From assembly GCA_905480605.1 (NCBI GenBank), contig CAJQRD010000019.1:1-45937 (forward strand): 45,937 nt of DNA. Reading direction: 5' to 3'. Both the position numbers and the translations under genes were made by a program. Origin of the DNA: an uncultured Saprospiraceae bacterium. GTDB taxonomy: Bacteria > Bacteroidota > Bacteroidia > Chitinophagales > Saprospiraceae. The notes beneath the pieces are model-generated. The model did no database searches. It was not told where the DNA came from and saw only the letters and a list, made by a program, of their open reading frames with translations. Below are positions 34,676-42,612 of this stretch, piece by piece (the first letter of the stretch is position 1; every line of letters starts with the position of its first letter).

Positions 34676-34707
34676 AGAAGCTTCACTTGTGGAGCTTCTT
34701 TTTTTTT
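34676..34707 (+). terminator. intrinsic terminator of the TPR gene
   Basis: AGAAGCTTC (34676-34684) pairs with GGAGCTTCT (34691-34699), one G-T, 6-nt loop, then a run of T's. Confidence 0.85.
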
Positions 34708-34731
34708 GTCTTAAGCGTACCTTTCTCTGAG

Positions 34732-35655
34732 TTAAACTTTGGAATCCATCAAATGTGTTAATGCCTTGTCAAGCTCAACATAATCAAATTTAAAACCTTG
34801 AGCATTCAACCTGTTTGGAATGACTCTGGTGCTATTAAACAACATATCCGCCATCTCACCCATTGCAATCTTCAACCCAAACTTAGGGACAGGCATTAAT
34901 ACACCGAATGAATTTTTAACCGCCTTTACTGTTTTAACCAAATTATAAATTGTAACTGGATCAGGGGCCGTGCCATTATAAATACCATTAAAAGCATCAT
35001 TATTTATACTTTCAGCAATGATTTTACAAATATCATCAATATGGATCCAAGAGTAATATGCACTACCGTTTCCAAAATAACCATACACTCCAGCATTCGC
35101 TGGTTTTAATATTTCCTTCAAAGCCCCACCTTTGGTTGATAATACAATACCAATCCTCAAAATTACATGCCTTTTAAAGTGCACTTCAAGTTTTTTATTT
35201 GCCACCTCCCAGGCTTCGGTAACATCTGCTAAAAACCCACTGCCCCGTTTGCTGTCAGTCGTCATTATATCATCACCTCGGTGACCATACATCCCAATTC
35301 CAGATGCGCCAAAATACAATTTAGGTTTTTTCGATAATTTTGAGACATACGACTCTAGAGTTCTGGAGGAATTGACTCTGCTTGTCACCAACAATTCCTT
35401 TCTCTCATTCGTCCATTTCTTATCTGCAATGCCGGCTCCTGCCAAATTAACTATAGCATCGACTTCATTTAATATAGAATCATCCATCTCCATTTTGTCA
35501 GGATCCCATTTAGAGTAAGTGACATTATCATGCGAGTTATGTTCTCTTCTAGACAGTATACAAATTTCAAACTTGTCACGAGGTAAGTAATCAACCAATC
35601 TTGATCCTATTAACCCCGAACCTCCTGCAATAATAATTTTAATTTTTTCGTTCAT
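34732..35655 (-). CDS. TIGR01777-family SDR epimerase
   Basis: A 307-aa extended short-chain dehydrogenase. The NAD(P) loop is AGGSGLIGSRL (residues 10-20). VDAIVNLAGAGIADKKWTNERKELL and SGIGMYGHRGDD (the Tyr of the active site) are typical of the TIGR01777/YfcH group. A C-terminal DUF1731 segment (LPxP-like VLMPVPKFGLKIAMGEMADML, residues ~247-267) closes it. The substrate is not known for this family. It is divergent from the DUF1295 gene with only 39 bp between, and both are metabolic membrane-side proteins of unclear role. Confidence 0.9.
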   Translation of the reverse strand: MNEKIKIIIAGGSGLIGSRLVDYLPRDKFEICILSRREHNSHDNVTYSKWDPDKMEMDDSILNEVDAIVNLAGAGIADKKWTNERKELLVTSRVNSSRTLESYVSKLSKKPKLYFGASGIGMYGHRGDDIMTTDSKRGSGFLADVTEAWEVANKKLEVHFKRHVILRIGIVLSTKGGALKEILKPANAGVYGYFGNGSAYYSWIHIDDICKIIAESINNDAFNGIYNGTAPDPVTIYNLVKTVKAVKNSFGVLMPVPKFGLKIAMGEMADMLFNSTRVIPNRLNAQGFKFDYVELDKALTHLMDSKV

Positions 35656-35694
35656 ACATGTTCAACAATAAATAGTAAAAACTGTTTAAATACT

Positions 35695-36456
35695 ATGTGG
35701 CAAGACTTTTTTCTTTTTTTAGGTATTTCAATTGGCTTCAACCTTGCCATGTTTTTGGTTGCATACAAATTGCAAACAGACAAAATTACAGATATTAGTT
35801 ATTCTGCCACTTTTATTACATCAGTTCTTGGAATGTTTTTACTTAGAAGCTCAAATGATGTAGTAGACTTTTCCATTCTTATACTGATTTTATTTTGGGC
35901 AATAAGACTAGGGACCTACCTTTTGATACGTATTCATACGATGGGACAAGATAACAGATTTGATCATATTAGAAATTCTTTTAAGTCCTTTTTATTATTT
36001 TGGATAGTGCAAGGAGTCAGTGTAACTATAATATGTATACCCATAATTCTATCATTCAATATTGCAGACAAAGAGCTTTCAATAATTGGGTGTATTGGAA
36101 TAGTAATAGCAATTTTAGGTTTTTTGATTGAGAGTGTTGCAGACAAACAGAAGTATAGTTTCAAAAAAGAAAACCCTGATGCTTTTATTCAAACCGGGCT
36201 ATGGACAAATATTAGACACCCCAACTATTTAGGTGAAATTCTTTTTTGGATTGGCATTTTTCTACTAAGTATCTCTGGTTTTGAAAACAGTATAGTATTC
36301 GTTGGGATTATAAGTCCATCATGGATAATCTTTTTGCTTCTAAAGTTCAGTGGTATTCCACCGTTAGAAAAGAAATGGGCGGAAAAATATAAAGAAAACA
36401 ATCAATTCCAAGTATATTATCAAAAAAGCTACAAGCTGATTCCTGGAATTTATTAG
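35695..36456 (+). CDS. DUF1295 (steroid 5-alpha-reductase-like) membrane protein
   Basis: A 253-aa polytopic membrane protein with six or so hydrophobic helices (for example residues 2-22, 37-51, 58-82, 97-121, 130-147, 183-215). The C-terminal signature NIRHPNYLGEILFWIGIFLLS and PPLEKKWAEKY are those of the DUF1295/ICMT-like superfamily. Members reduce or methylate lipophilic substrates; the reaction is not determined for this group. It is divergent from the SDR gene, a pairing that fits lipid or isoprenoid metabolism but does not prove it. Confidence 0.85.
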   Translation: MWQDFFLFLGISIGFNLAMFLVAYKLQTDKITDISYSATFITSVLGMFLLRSSNDVVDFSILILILFWAIRLGTYLLIRIHTMGQDNRFDHIRNSFKSFLLFWIVQGVSVTIICIPIILSFNIADKELSIIGCIGIVIAILGFLIESVADKQKYSFKKENPDAFIQTGLWTNIRHPNYLGEILFWIGIFLLSISGFENSIVFVGIISPSWIIFLLLKFSGIPPLEKKWAEKYKENNQFQVYYQKSYKLIPGIY

Positions 36457-36472
36457 CAGTCTGAAAACATCT

Positions 36473-36509
36473 CTAACATTAACCAATAATTTATATATCT
36501 TAATGTTAG
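36473..36509. promoter_or_regulatory. 10-bp inverted repeat upstream of the porP/sprF-like gene
   Basis: CTAACATTAA (36473-36482) and TTAATGTTAG (36500-36509) are perfect inverted repeats separated by 17 nt, ending 20 nt before the start codon. It could be an operator, or the weak end of the DUF1295 transcript; there is no clean T tract. Confidence 0.4.
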
Positions 36510-36528
36510 GTTTAACACAATCAGTGCT

Positions 36529-37518
36529 ATGAAAAACAACTTTACATTTTTTTTTGTTATCAATTTTGTTTTTTTAACTCAACTTGCTCTTGCTCAAGAC
36601 TTTCATTTTTCTCAGTTTGAGAACTCTCTCATTAACTTGAATCCAGCGCTGTCAGGAATCTATAACGGACAACACAGATTGTTATTAAACTATAAAAACC
36701 AATCTTTCAATTTGTTAAAAAGCGATGGCTATAGAACTGTTTCGGTTTCATACGATACTAGGTTTAAAGTTTCAAAAAAGACTTTTTTAGGTGTAGGAGC
36801 TAACTTTATAAATGACAGAGCAGGTGCATTAGACTTTGGATCAGATCAATATAAATTGACGACTTCATATGTTCATAACTTTTCAAAAGACCCCAAAGCG
36901 CCACAATTTATTTCATTTGGTTTGGACTTTGGCGTTTCACAACGGTCCGTTGATTTAACAAATGCTCAATGGCCATCTCAACATGATGGCAATGGAGGGT
37001 TTGACCCAAACCTATCAGGAGGTACTTTAAAAAACAATAATTTTGTTCATCCTGATTTAGGTATTGGTGTAGTATGGGAGAAGAGTATGGGAAATAACAA
37101 CGCCATTCGTATTGGATTTGCAATGCATCATATCAACAGAGCAAAAGTATCTTTCATAGGGAGCGATGCCAGATTAAATACAAAGTATACCGCTCATGCA
37201 AGTGGTGAAATCAAAATAAAACAGAGATTAGCATTATTGCCATCCGTATTGTTTTTAAGTCAAGGAAGTTTAAAACAATTAATGGCTGGTAGTTCGGCTA
37301 GACTGTATTTTAATCCCAAAAGTACTCTTAAGTATTTGCAAGTTGGTGCATGGCGTAAAGCTGTATCATCATCAATTAATTCTGCTCCCAATACATATAC
37401 CTTTCTACTAGAAACACAAATTCAAAAGTTGAGATTTGCATTTTCATATGATTCAAGTAAAGGTGAGCAATTCGTTAATAATAGTTTAGAATTTAGTTTA
37501 GGCTATTTTTTTAAATAG
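36529..37518 (+). CDS. PorP/SprF-family type IX secretion membrane protein
   Basis: A 329-aa outer-membrane beta-barrel protein. The signal peptide ends LALAQ (residue ~23), and the mature protein opens QDFHFSQFENSLINLNPALSGIYNG, the family hallmark. Alternating beta strands with aromatic ends run to the final SLEFSLGYFFK. PorP/SprF proteins associate with the type IX secretion machinery or its adhesin cargo. Bacteroidota carry many copies, commonly beside a gene for a large gliding-type surface protein. None is adjacent here, so this is a solitary copy. Confidence 0.93.
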   Translation: MKNNFTFFFVINFVFLTQLALAQDFHFSQFENSLINLNPALSGIYNGQHRLLLNYKNQSFNLLKSDGYRTVSVSYDTRFKVSKKTFLGVGANFINDRAGALDFGSDQYKLTTSYVHNFSKDPKAPQFISFGLDFGVSQRSVDLTNAQWPSQHDGNGGFDPNLSGGTLKNNNFVHPDLGIGVVWEKSMGNNNAIRIGFAMHHINRAKVSFIGSDARLNTKYTAHASGEIKIKQRLALLPSVLFLSQGSLKQLMAGSSARLYFNPKSTLKYLQVGAWRKAVSSSINSAPNTYTFLLETQIQKLRFAFSYDSSKGEQFVNNSLEFSLGYFFK

Positions 37519-37541
37519 AGTGATTTAAGTGTGAATTTTAC

Positions 37542-37730
37542 CTAGGCAAAACACCACTTAAGGAACTTAATTAAAACAAAAATTGAAATTAACAAAATTA
37601 ATATCAAGACAACTAAGCCTATTGGATTGTAGAGAAACCCTATTATTGCCCCAATAGATGACGCAATTTTTATTATTAGAAGAACCAGTACTAAAACAGT
37701 AGCTATCCCTATTTTCTCTTTTGCATTCAT
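37542..37730 (-). CDS. small two-helix membrane protein, unknown function
   Basis: A 62-aa ORF, MNAKEKIGIATVLVLVLLII at the start, predicted to span the membrane twice (residues ~8-32 and ~37-57). I recognise no family. It starts 15 bp after the alkylation-repair gene on the same strand, so it could be a downstream operon partner. Length and spacing support a real gene, but there is no motif proof. Confidence 0.5.
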   Translation of the reverse strand: MNAKEKIGIATVLVLVLLIIKIASSIGAIIGFLYNPIGLVVLILILLISIFVLIKFLKWCFA

Positions 37731-37745
37731 TTGTGATTAATAAAA

Positions 37746-38525
37746 TTACAATTTCATTCTTTCGGTCAAATCAATGGCTTCATTATCTTCTTTTTTTCTC
37801 AAATTTCTAACCGCATGTCTGATAATCCATTTTGTATTGTCTTTTGCATTTTTAGACCATTCATTCAGTTCTCTCATCGTGTATTCACGATTCAATTTGA
37901 GCATATCCCCCATATGGTTTGCAACTGAGTTTTGAACGTATCGTGAGGTGTCATTATTAAGTGATTTTAAAACACCAACAACTTGATCGGGGTTATCCAA
38001 GTATACCTCTAGCTTTTTTGCCCAAGGCAATCTCGGTCTCCAACCTTCAGAAGACAATCTTCTCACATGGAAGTTTTTATCCATAGACCAACGTTTCATC
38101 ACTTTTAACATTGCCTTGGGGTCCGCTTCAATAAATTGTCTTATTGCAAATTCTCCAGTTCCTCTTTTCGTGATATTATAAATCAACTCCAAGGAGTCTT
38201 TTTTTTGTTCTAAACCAAATTGTTCAACAACTGATGATATAGGCCATATCCAAAAAAAGTCATTAAAGGTGCCAAAGTCTCCTTCGTTTTCCGGTCCAAG
38301 AATACTGGTTAAAATTTCTGTTTTATTGGTATATGTTCCAGGAATAAATTCATGCAGTTTTTGTCCTACAATTTTTACACGATCTTTTAATTCTAAAGGT
38401 AGAATTAGTCTGTTGGTGATTCGTACAAATGCTTTCTTATCAAAATCATTAATTTGTTCAGAGAGTTTATCCGATAAAAACACCAACATTTCTTTATCAA
38501 AAAACTCCTTTAACTTTTTTGCCAT
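37746..38525 (-). CDS. DNA alkylation repair protein (AlkC/AlkD-like HEAT-repeat family)
   Basis: A 259-aa all-helical protein. The blocks FHVRRLSSEGWRPRLPWAKKLEVYLDNP (residues ~143-170), DTSRYVQNSVANHMGDMLKLN and WIIRHAVRNLRKK are typical of the HEAT-like DNA glycosylases of the AlkC/AlkD group. These remove alkylated bases by embracing the DNA without base flipping. The SEGWRPRLPW stretch suggests the AlkC side (COG4335). It is 36 bp downstream of comM on the same strand and may share its transcript. Confidence 0.85.
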   Translation of the reverse strand: MAKKLKEFFDKEMLVFLSDKLSEQINDFDKKAFVRITNRLILPLELKDRVKIVGQKLHEFIPGTYTNKTEILTSILGPENEGDFGTFNDFFWIWPISSVVEQFGLEQKKDSLELIYNITKRGTGEFAIRQFIEADPKAMLKVMKRWSMDKNFHVRRLSSEGWRPRLPWAKKLEVYLDNPDQVVGVLKSLNNDTSRYVQNSVANHMGDMLKLNREYTMRELNEWSKNAKDNTKWIIRHAVRNLRKKEDNEAIDLTERMKL

Positions 38526-38561
38526 GATCTATTTAATCAACAATAAAATTAAGAAAAAAAA

Positions 38562-40118
38562 CTAGCCAGCCCAACCCTCTCTATCCAGACTTCGATATTG
38601 AATTGCTTCAGCCAAATGCGTAACTTTTATATTTTCGCAGCTGTCTAAATCTGCTATCGTCCTTGCTACTTTAAGTATACGATCGTAAGCTCTTGCAGAT
38701 AATTGAAGTTTATTCATTGCCGTTTTTAAAAGTGTTTTTCCAGTTTCATCAATTTGACACAAATCTCTCACCATCCGACTTGGCATCTGTGCGTTAGAGT
38801 GCACATCACAATAGTCTGAGTATCTTTTAGTTTGAATTTCTCTAGCCTGAACAACACGATTTGAAATATCTGAACTGGTGATACTTGCTGGTTGATATTT
38901 TGCCAGTTCATCATAAGAGACAGGTGTAACTTCAACATGCAAATCAATACGATCTAATAGAGGCCCTGAAATTTTGTTCAAGTACTTTTTAACCACTCCT
39001 GGTCCACACATGCATTCTTTTTCAGGATGATTGTAATAACCACAAGGGCAAGGATTCATGGAAGCAATTAGCATAAAGTTGGCAGGATAATCTACAGTAA
39101 CTCTTGCACGTGAAATTGTCACTTTTCGCTGCTCCATTGGCTGTCTCATTACTTCCAAAACCGATCTCTTAAACTCTGGTAGTTCGTCTAGAAATAAAAC
39201 ACCATTGTGAGACAATGAGATTTCGCCTGGGTTTGGGTTTGAACCTCCTCCAACCAGAGCCACATCGCTGATTGTATGGTGAGGAGATCTAAATGGTCGT
39301 GTCGTGACCAATGATCCTCCTGAATCCAAAAGACCGGCCACAGAATGAATTTTCGTCGTCTCCAAAGCCTCGTTCAAGTCCAAAGGAGGTAATATTGTGG
39401 GTAATCGCCTTGCCAACATTGTTTTTCCTGCACCAGGAGGACCAATCAAAATAGCATTATGACTTCCAGCTGCAGAAATTTCCAATGCCCGTTTGATATT
39501 CTCTTGTCCTTTCACATCTGAAAAATCAACCTTGTATTTACCTTCCTTCTTTTTAAATGCGTCTTCGGCGCTGTATTGATAAGGTGACATTTTGCCATCA
39601 TTATGCAAAACAGATACAGCGTCCACTAAGTTTTTCACACCAAAAACATCAATACCATCAACAATAGCTGCCTCTTTTACATTTTGAAAAGGAAGAATCA
39701 ATCCTTTTACTTTCCTATCTCTGGCCTCAATGGCAATGGGCAATGCACCCTTTATGGGCCTCAAGTTGCCGTCCAGAGCCAATTCTCCAATAATCATATA
39801 GTTTTCAATTGAATCTTTTTCGATTTGTCCTGTCGCTGCTAGAATAGCAAGAGCAATGGGCAAGTCATAAGCAGACCCTTCCTTTCTAAGATTGGCTGGT
39901 GCTAAATTTATAATCGTACGGAGACGTAATATTCTATACCCAACATTTTTAACAGCTGCTTCAATGCGTTGGAAACCTTCAGAAACAGCTTTGTCTGGAA
40001 GTCCCACTGCAAAAAACATTTGTTTTCCAGCAGCAACAGTCCCTCCTGTGTTGACTTCAACAGCAATTGTTTGTGCCTCAACTCCTTGAACTGCAGCAGC
40101 ATTTGTCTTTACTAACAT
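38562..40118 (-). CDS. comM: ComM/YifB-family Mg-chelatase-like AAA+ ATPase
   Basis: A 518-aa protein with an N-terminal Lon-like domain (residues 1-~170: IAVEVNTGGT, VGLPDKAVSE, INLAPANLRKEGSAYDLPIAL), then a Mg-chelatase AAA+ core. Walker A is IGPPGAGKT (Lys232), Walker B GVLFLDELPEF, sensor MLIASMNPCPCG. A cysteine cluster CPCGYYNHPEKECMCG lies inside the core. ComM is a hexameric branch-migration helicase that aids integration of transforming DNA. It may be involved in natural transformation or general recombination here. The 442-bp upstream interval contains two large palindromes. Confidence 0.95.
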   Translation of the reverse strand: MLVKTNAAAVQGVEAQTIAVEVNTGGTVAAGKQMFFAVGLPDKAVSEGFQRIEAAVKNVGYRILRLRTIINLAPANLRKEGSAYDLPIALAILAATGQIEKDSIENYMIIGELALDGNLRPIKGALPIAIEARDRKVKGLILPFQNVKEAAIVDGIDVFGVKNLVDAVSVLHNDGKMSPYQYSAEDAFKKKEGKYKVDFSDVKGQENIKRALEISAAGSHNAILIGPPGAGKTMLARRLPTILPPLDLNEALETTKIHSVAGLLDSGGSLVTTRPFRSPHHTISDVALVGGGSNPNPGEISLSHNGVLFLDELPEFKRSVLEVMRQPMEQRKVTISRARVTVDYPANFMLIASMNPCPCGYYNHPEKECMCGPGVVKKYLNKISGPLLDRIDLHVEVTPVSYDELAKYQPASITSSDISNRVVQAREIQTKRYSDYCDVHSNAQMPSRMVRDLCQIDETGKTLLKTAMNKLQLSARAYDRILKVARTIADLDSCENIKVTHLAEAIQYRSLDREGWAG

Positions 40119-40226
40119 AATTTGTTCTTGTACTTACAAATGGAAAAAATGCTCAGAAGTAAACAGTTTTGTGAAAGTATTTTTTGATTACCTGGTTTTT
40201 TAAAATTGAATTATGAGGAAATTAAC

Positions 40227-40263
40227 TGAGGGAGCGGAGCTCTGACAGAGCTCCGCTCCCTCA
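40227..40263. repeat. 37-bp perfect palindrome (REP-like)
   Basis: Arms TGAGGGAGCGGAGCTCTG (40227-40244) and its exact complement (40246-40263) flank a single central A. It is GC-rich in a low-GC region. The core GAGCTCTG-N-CAGAGCTC is shared with the palindrome at 40370. Confidence 0.9.
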
Positions 40264-40369
40264 ATCAAAAAACAAGTAAATAGCCTATTTATAATAAGTT
40301 TTAACTTAATCTGAAAGGATTAATACTTTTTTATGTAGTTTTTGCTAGTGCTTCATTACCGAAAATTGA

Positions 40370-40402
40370 ACTTAGCCGAGCTCTGTCAGAGCTCGGCTAA
40401 GT
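40370..40402. repeat. 33-bp perfect palindrome (REP-like)
   Basis: Arms ACTTAGCCGAGCTCTG (40370-40385) and its complement (40387-40402) flank a single central T. The inner 8 bp of each arm equal those of the 40227 palindrome, while the outer parts differ but still pair. Confidence 0.9.
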
Positions 40403-40490
40403 ATTGAAAAATAAACCTACAACGACTCCAGTTGTTATTTGATCAGCAAGAGTTGTGATAGAAATCATAACTTTATAACATAGAAAGAAA

Positions 40491-40498
40491 TACTTTTG
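40491..40498 (+). promoter_or_regulatory. predicted -7 promoter element of the ferredoxin reductase gene
   Basis: TACTTTTG followed by C matches TAnnTTTG(C), 63 nt before the start codon. No well-placed TTG lies upstream. Confidence 0.4.
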
Positions 40499-40560
40499 CA
40501 AAACTTATATGTAAAGTATATTTCAGGCAAATTAGAATTGCTGTTAAAAGAAGATATTAA

Positions 40561-41568
40561 ATGATAAAAACTGATATACTAATTGTTGGCGCTGGACCTG
40601 TTGGACTTTTCACGGTATTTGAAGCTGGTTTGTTAAAACTAAAATGTCACTTGGTTGATTCTTTACCTCAGGTCGGCGGTCAATTAAGTGAGATTTATCC
40701 TAAGAAACCTATCTACGATATTCCTGGTTACCCATCTATTTTAGCAGGAGACTTGGTTAACAATTTAATGGAGCAAATCAAACCATTTAATCCAACTTTT
40801 ACTTTAGGGGAAAGAGCTGAAGTAATTGAAAAAACAGGCGATAAAGAGTACACATTAACAACCAATAAAGGAACAAAAATTCAAGCACCCGTAATTGCGA
40901 TTGCAGGTGGATTAGGATGTTTTGAACCACGCAAACCACCTATAGAGGGCCTAGCCGAATTTGAAGACAAAGGTGTTGACTACATGGTCAAAGATCCAGA
41001 AAAGTTTAGAGATAAAAAGTTATTGATTGCAGGTGGAGGTGACTCAGCATTAGATTGGACAATTGAGTTGGCAAATATCGCAAAAGAGATTACGCTTATT
41101 CATAGGAGAACATCATTCAGGGGTGCGTTAGATAGTGTTGACAAAGTAATGGAATTAGCAGCCTCAAAAAAAGTAAACCTCATTACTGAAGCACAAGCTA
41201 TTGGTGTAAGAGGAAACGGAAAGCTTAGAGAAGTTATCATTAAATCAAAAGCCAATGGCGAATTTGCCAAGGAGGTGGATAACTTTATCCCATTGTTTGG
41301 CTTGTCTCCCAAATTAGGCCCAATATCTGAATGGGGATTGACTATTAATAGAAGTGCAATAGAAGTAAATACCGAGGACTACAGTACCAATATAGAAGGC
41401 ATCTATGCTATTGGGGATATTAACACTTATCCAGGGAAACTAAAACTCATTCTATGTGGTTTTCATGAGGGAACATTAATGGTTCAATCAGCATTCAAGT
41501 ATATTTATCCAGATCAGAAACTAAGCTTTAAGTATACTACAGTTACTGGTATTGATGGTCTAGAATAA
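40561..41568 (+). CDS. ferredoxin--NADP+ reductase (thioredoxin reductase-like type)
   Basis: A 335-aa flavoprotein. FAD binding is DILIVGAGPVGLF (residues 5-17). NAD(P) binding is KKLLIAGGGDSALDWTIELA (~157-176) with HRR at EITLIHRRTSFRG. The C-terminal FAD motif is IEGIYAIGDINTYPGKLKLILCGFHEG. There is no CxxC redox pair, which separates it from thioredoxin reductase and fits the bacterial/Bacillus YumC-type ferredoxin reductase. The next gene is a [2Fe-2S] ferredoxin 11 bp away, its likely electron partner. Confidence 0.9.
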   Translation: MIKTDILIVGAGPVGLFTVFEAGLLKLKCHLVDSLPQVGGQLSEIYPKKPIYDIPGYPSILAGDLVNNLMEQIKPFNPTFTLGERAEVIEKTGDKEYTLTTNKGTKIQAPVIAIAGGLGCFEPRKPPIEGLAEFEDKGVDYMVKDPEKFRDKKLLIAGGGDSALDWTIELANIAKEITLIHRRTSFRGALDSVDKVMELAASKKVNLITEAQAIGVRGNGKLREVIIKSKANGEFAKEVDNFIPLFGLSPKLGPISEWGLTINRSAIEVNTEDYSTNIEGIYAIGDINTYPGKLKLILCGFHEGTLMVQSAFKYIYPDQKLSFKYTTVTGIDGLE

Positions 41569-41579
41569 TTGAAAAACAA

Positions 41580-41906
41580 GTGAAAGACATAATAGAAATT
41601 AAAGTTACAGACAGAGAAGATGTAGTCCATGAGTTAGAAGCTCCAACTGACATGAGTTTCAATTTAATGGAAATATTAAAGGCTCATGAACTGCCCGTAG
41701 AAGGCACATGTGGCGGAATGGCATTATGTGCTTCTTGTCATTGCTATATCAATTCAGATCATGAACTTCCTGAACCTTCAGAAGCAGAGGAAGACATGTT
41801 AGACCAAGCGTTTTTTGTAGAAGAAAATAGCCGATTGGCATGCCAAATAAAAATTAAAGAAGAGCTAGAGGGAATGGAAGTAAAGTTGGCTCCAGTTAAT
41901 GAGTGA
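41580..41906 (+). CDS. [2Fe-2S] ferredoxin, adrenodoxin type
   Basis: A 108-aa protein. The cluster ligands are Cys44, Cys50 and Cys53 (GTCGGMALCASC) and Cys88 (RLACQI), which gives the adrenodoxin/Isc-ferredoxin spacing CX5CX2C...C. The start is GTG at 41580; the first in-frame ATG would remove part of the fold. An acidic face (EPSEAEEDMLD) is typical for partner docking. It directly follows the reductase, so the pair forms a small electron-transfer chain from NADPH. The terminal acceptor is not encoded in the window. Confidence 0.93.
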   Translation: MKDIIEIKVTDREDVVHELEAPTDMSFNLMEILKAHELPVEGTCGGMALCASCHCYINSDHELPEPSEAEEDMLDQAFFVEENSRLACQIKIKEELEGMEVKLAPVNE

Positions 41907-41912
41907 TAAGTA

Positions 41913-41941
41913 AAAAAAGGCTACTTAAAAAGTAGCCTTTA
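41913..41941. terminator. bidirectional intrinsic terminator
   Basis: AAAGGCTACTT (41916-41926) pairs with AAGTAGCCTTT (41930-41940), loop AAA. A long T run follows when read on the minus strand and a shorter one on the plus strand. It ends the ferredoxin gene and the convergent small membrane protein gene. Confidence 0.85.
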
Positions 41942-41949
41942 AATAGTTT

Positions 41950-42246
41950 TTATTTAGCCATTGCTTTTTTAATGAATCCAATAATGACCATTAAGACTCC
42001 CCCGCCAACGCCTCCGCTGGCTACGCTACTTAGAATTGTCCCGATATCCAAACCACCGCCAGCTGCTCCTGCGACCATTAGTCCAGGGACTAGTTTGCCT
42101 AAGATTGTGCCACCTAAGCCACCACCAGCTATGCCGGCAATTGAGTTCCATAATGTACCCATTGATGACTTTTTCATCAAAGATCCAGCCAGGTTACCAC
42201 CAAGGGCACCACTTACTAAATTAATTATTAAAGGAATAATTTCCAT
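41950..42246 (-). CDS. glycine-rich small membrane protein, unknown function
   Basis: A 98-aa protein rich in Gly/Ala/Ile with three hydrophobic, glycine-zipper-like segments. SGALGGNLAGSLMKK and NSIAGIAGGGLGGTILGKL are followed by LDIGTILSSVASGGVGGGVLMVIIGFIKKAM. This pattern is common in an uncharacterised family of small bacterial membrane proteins. It ends near a strong terminator. No function can be assigned. Confidence 0.7.
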   Translation of the reverse strand: MEIIPLIINLVSGALGGNLAGSLMKKSSMGTLWNSIAGIAGGGLGGTILGKLVPGLMVAGAAGGGLDIGTILSSVASGGVGGGVLMVIIGFIKKAMAK

Positions 42247-42377
42247 TTTGTTTGTTTTGTTAGTTAGTAAATATACGATCGCAACAAATATAATATTTAA
42301 TTATAACACACTATATATTTTGAAAACTTAACACAATGCAGAATATTGTTTTGTAGCGACTTCGTGGTTGACTAAGT

Positions 42378-42408
42378 ACCTGACTGGTCTTAATAAGACC
42401 TGTCAGGT
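42378..42408. repeat. 31-bp near-perfect palindrome (CTGTCAGGT type)
   Basis: Arms ACCTGACTGGTCTTA (42378-42392) and TAAGACCTGTCAGGT (42394-42408) pair at 14 of 15 positions (one T-T) around a single central A. Confidence 0.8.
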
Positions 42409-42471
42409 GTTCTTGACATTAAACCAATAAACACTTACGAACTCAACACAATGTGCCATTTATCAAAAATA

Positions 42472-42482
42472 ACCTGACAGGT
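42472..42482. repeat. 11-bp palindrome, inverted copy of the 42395-42408 motif
   Basis: ACCTGACAGGT is a palindrome with a central A. With flanks, AACCTGACAGGTCT is the reverse complement (13 of 14 bases) of AGACCTGTCAGGTG at 42396-42409, 64 bp away. Confidence 0.65.
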
Positions 42483-42612
42483 CTCTCATCTCAAGGTATT
42501 CAGTATGCCCATGTTAATAAAGCACATCAATAATTTAAAATACTTATTTTTAAGGTATATTTTATCAAGCCTAAAATCTTAGACTTAATAAGCAGTCTAT
42601 CAATTGATCTCT

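Larger units (their letters stand above)
40119..40560. other. 442-bp divergent intergenic region with two long palindromes
   Basis: It lies between divergently read comM and the reductase gene. It contains palindromes at 40227-40263 and 40370-40402, listed separately, and the -7 box at 40491-40498. I see no coding ORF. Confidence 0.65.
42247..42612. other. 366-bp intergenic region with CTGTCAGG-type palindromes
   Basis: It lies upstream of both flanking genes. It contains the 31-bp imperfect palindrome at 42378-42408 and a related 11-bp one at 42472-42482. I see no gene or exact -7 box. Confidence 0.6.

Noticed and set aside
40227-40402. The two palindromes as transcription terminators
   Set aside because: Both flanking genes start here and do not end here, and no T tract follows either arm.
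41972-42331. Proline-rich 119-aa ORF on the plus strand
   Set aside because: It is antisense to the glycine-rich membrane protein gene. Glycine codons read backwards give proline, so this is a compositional shadow.
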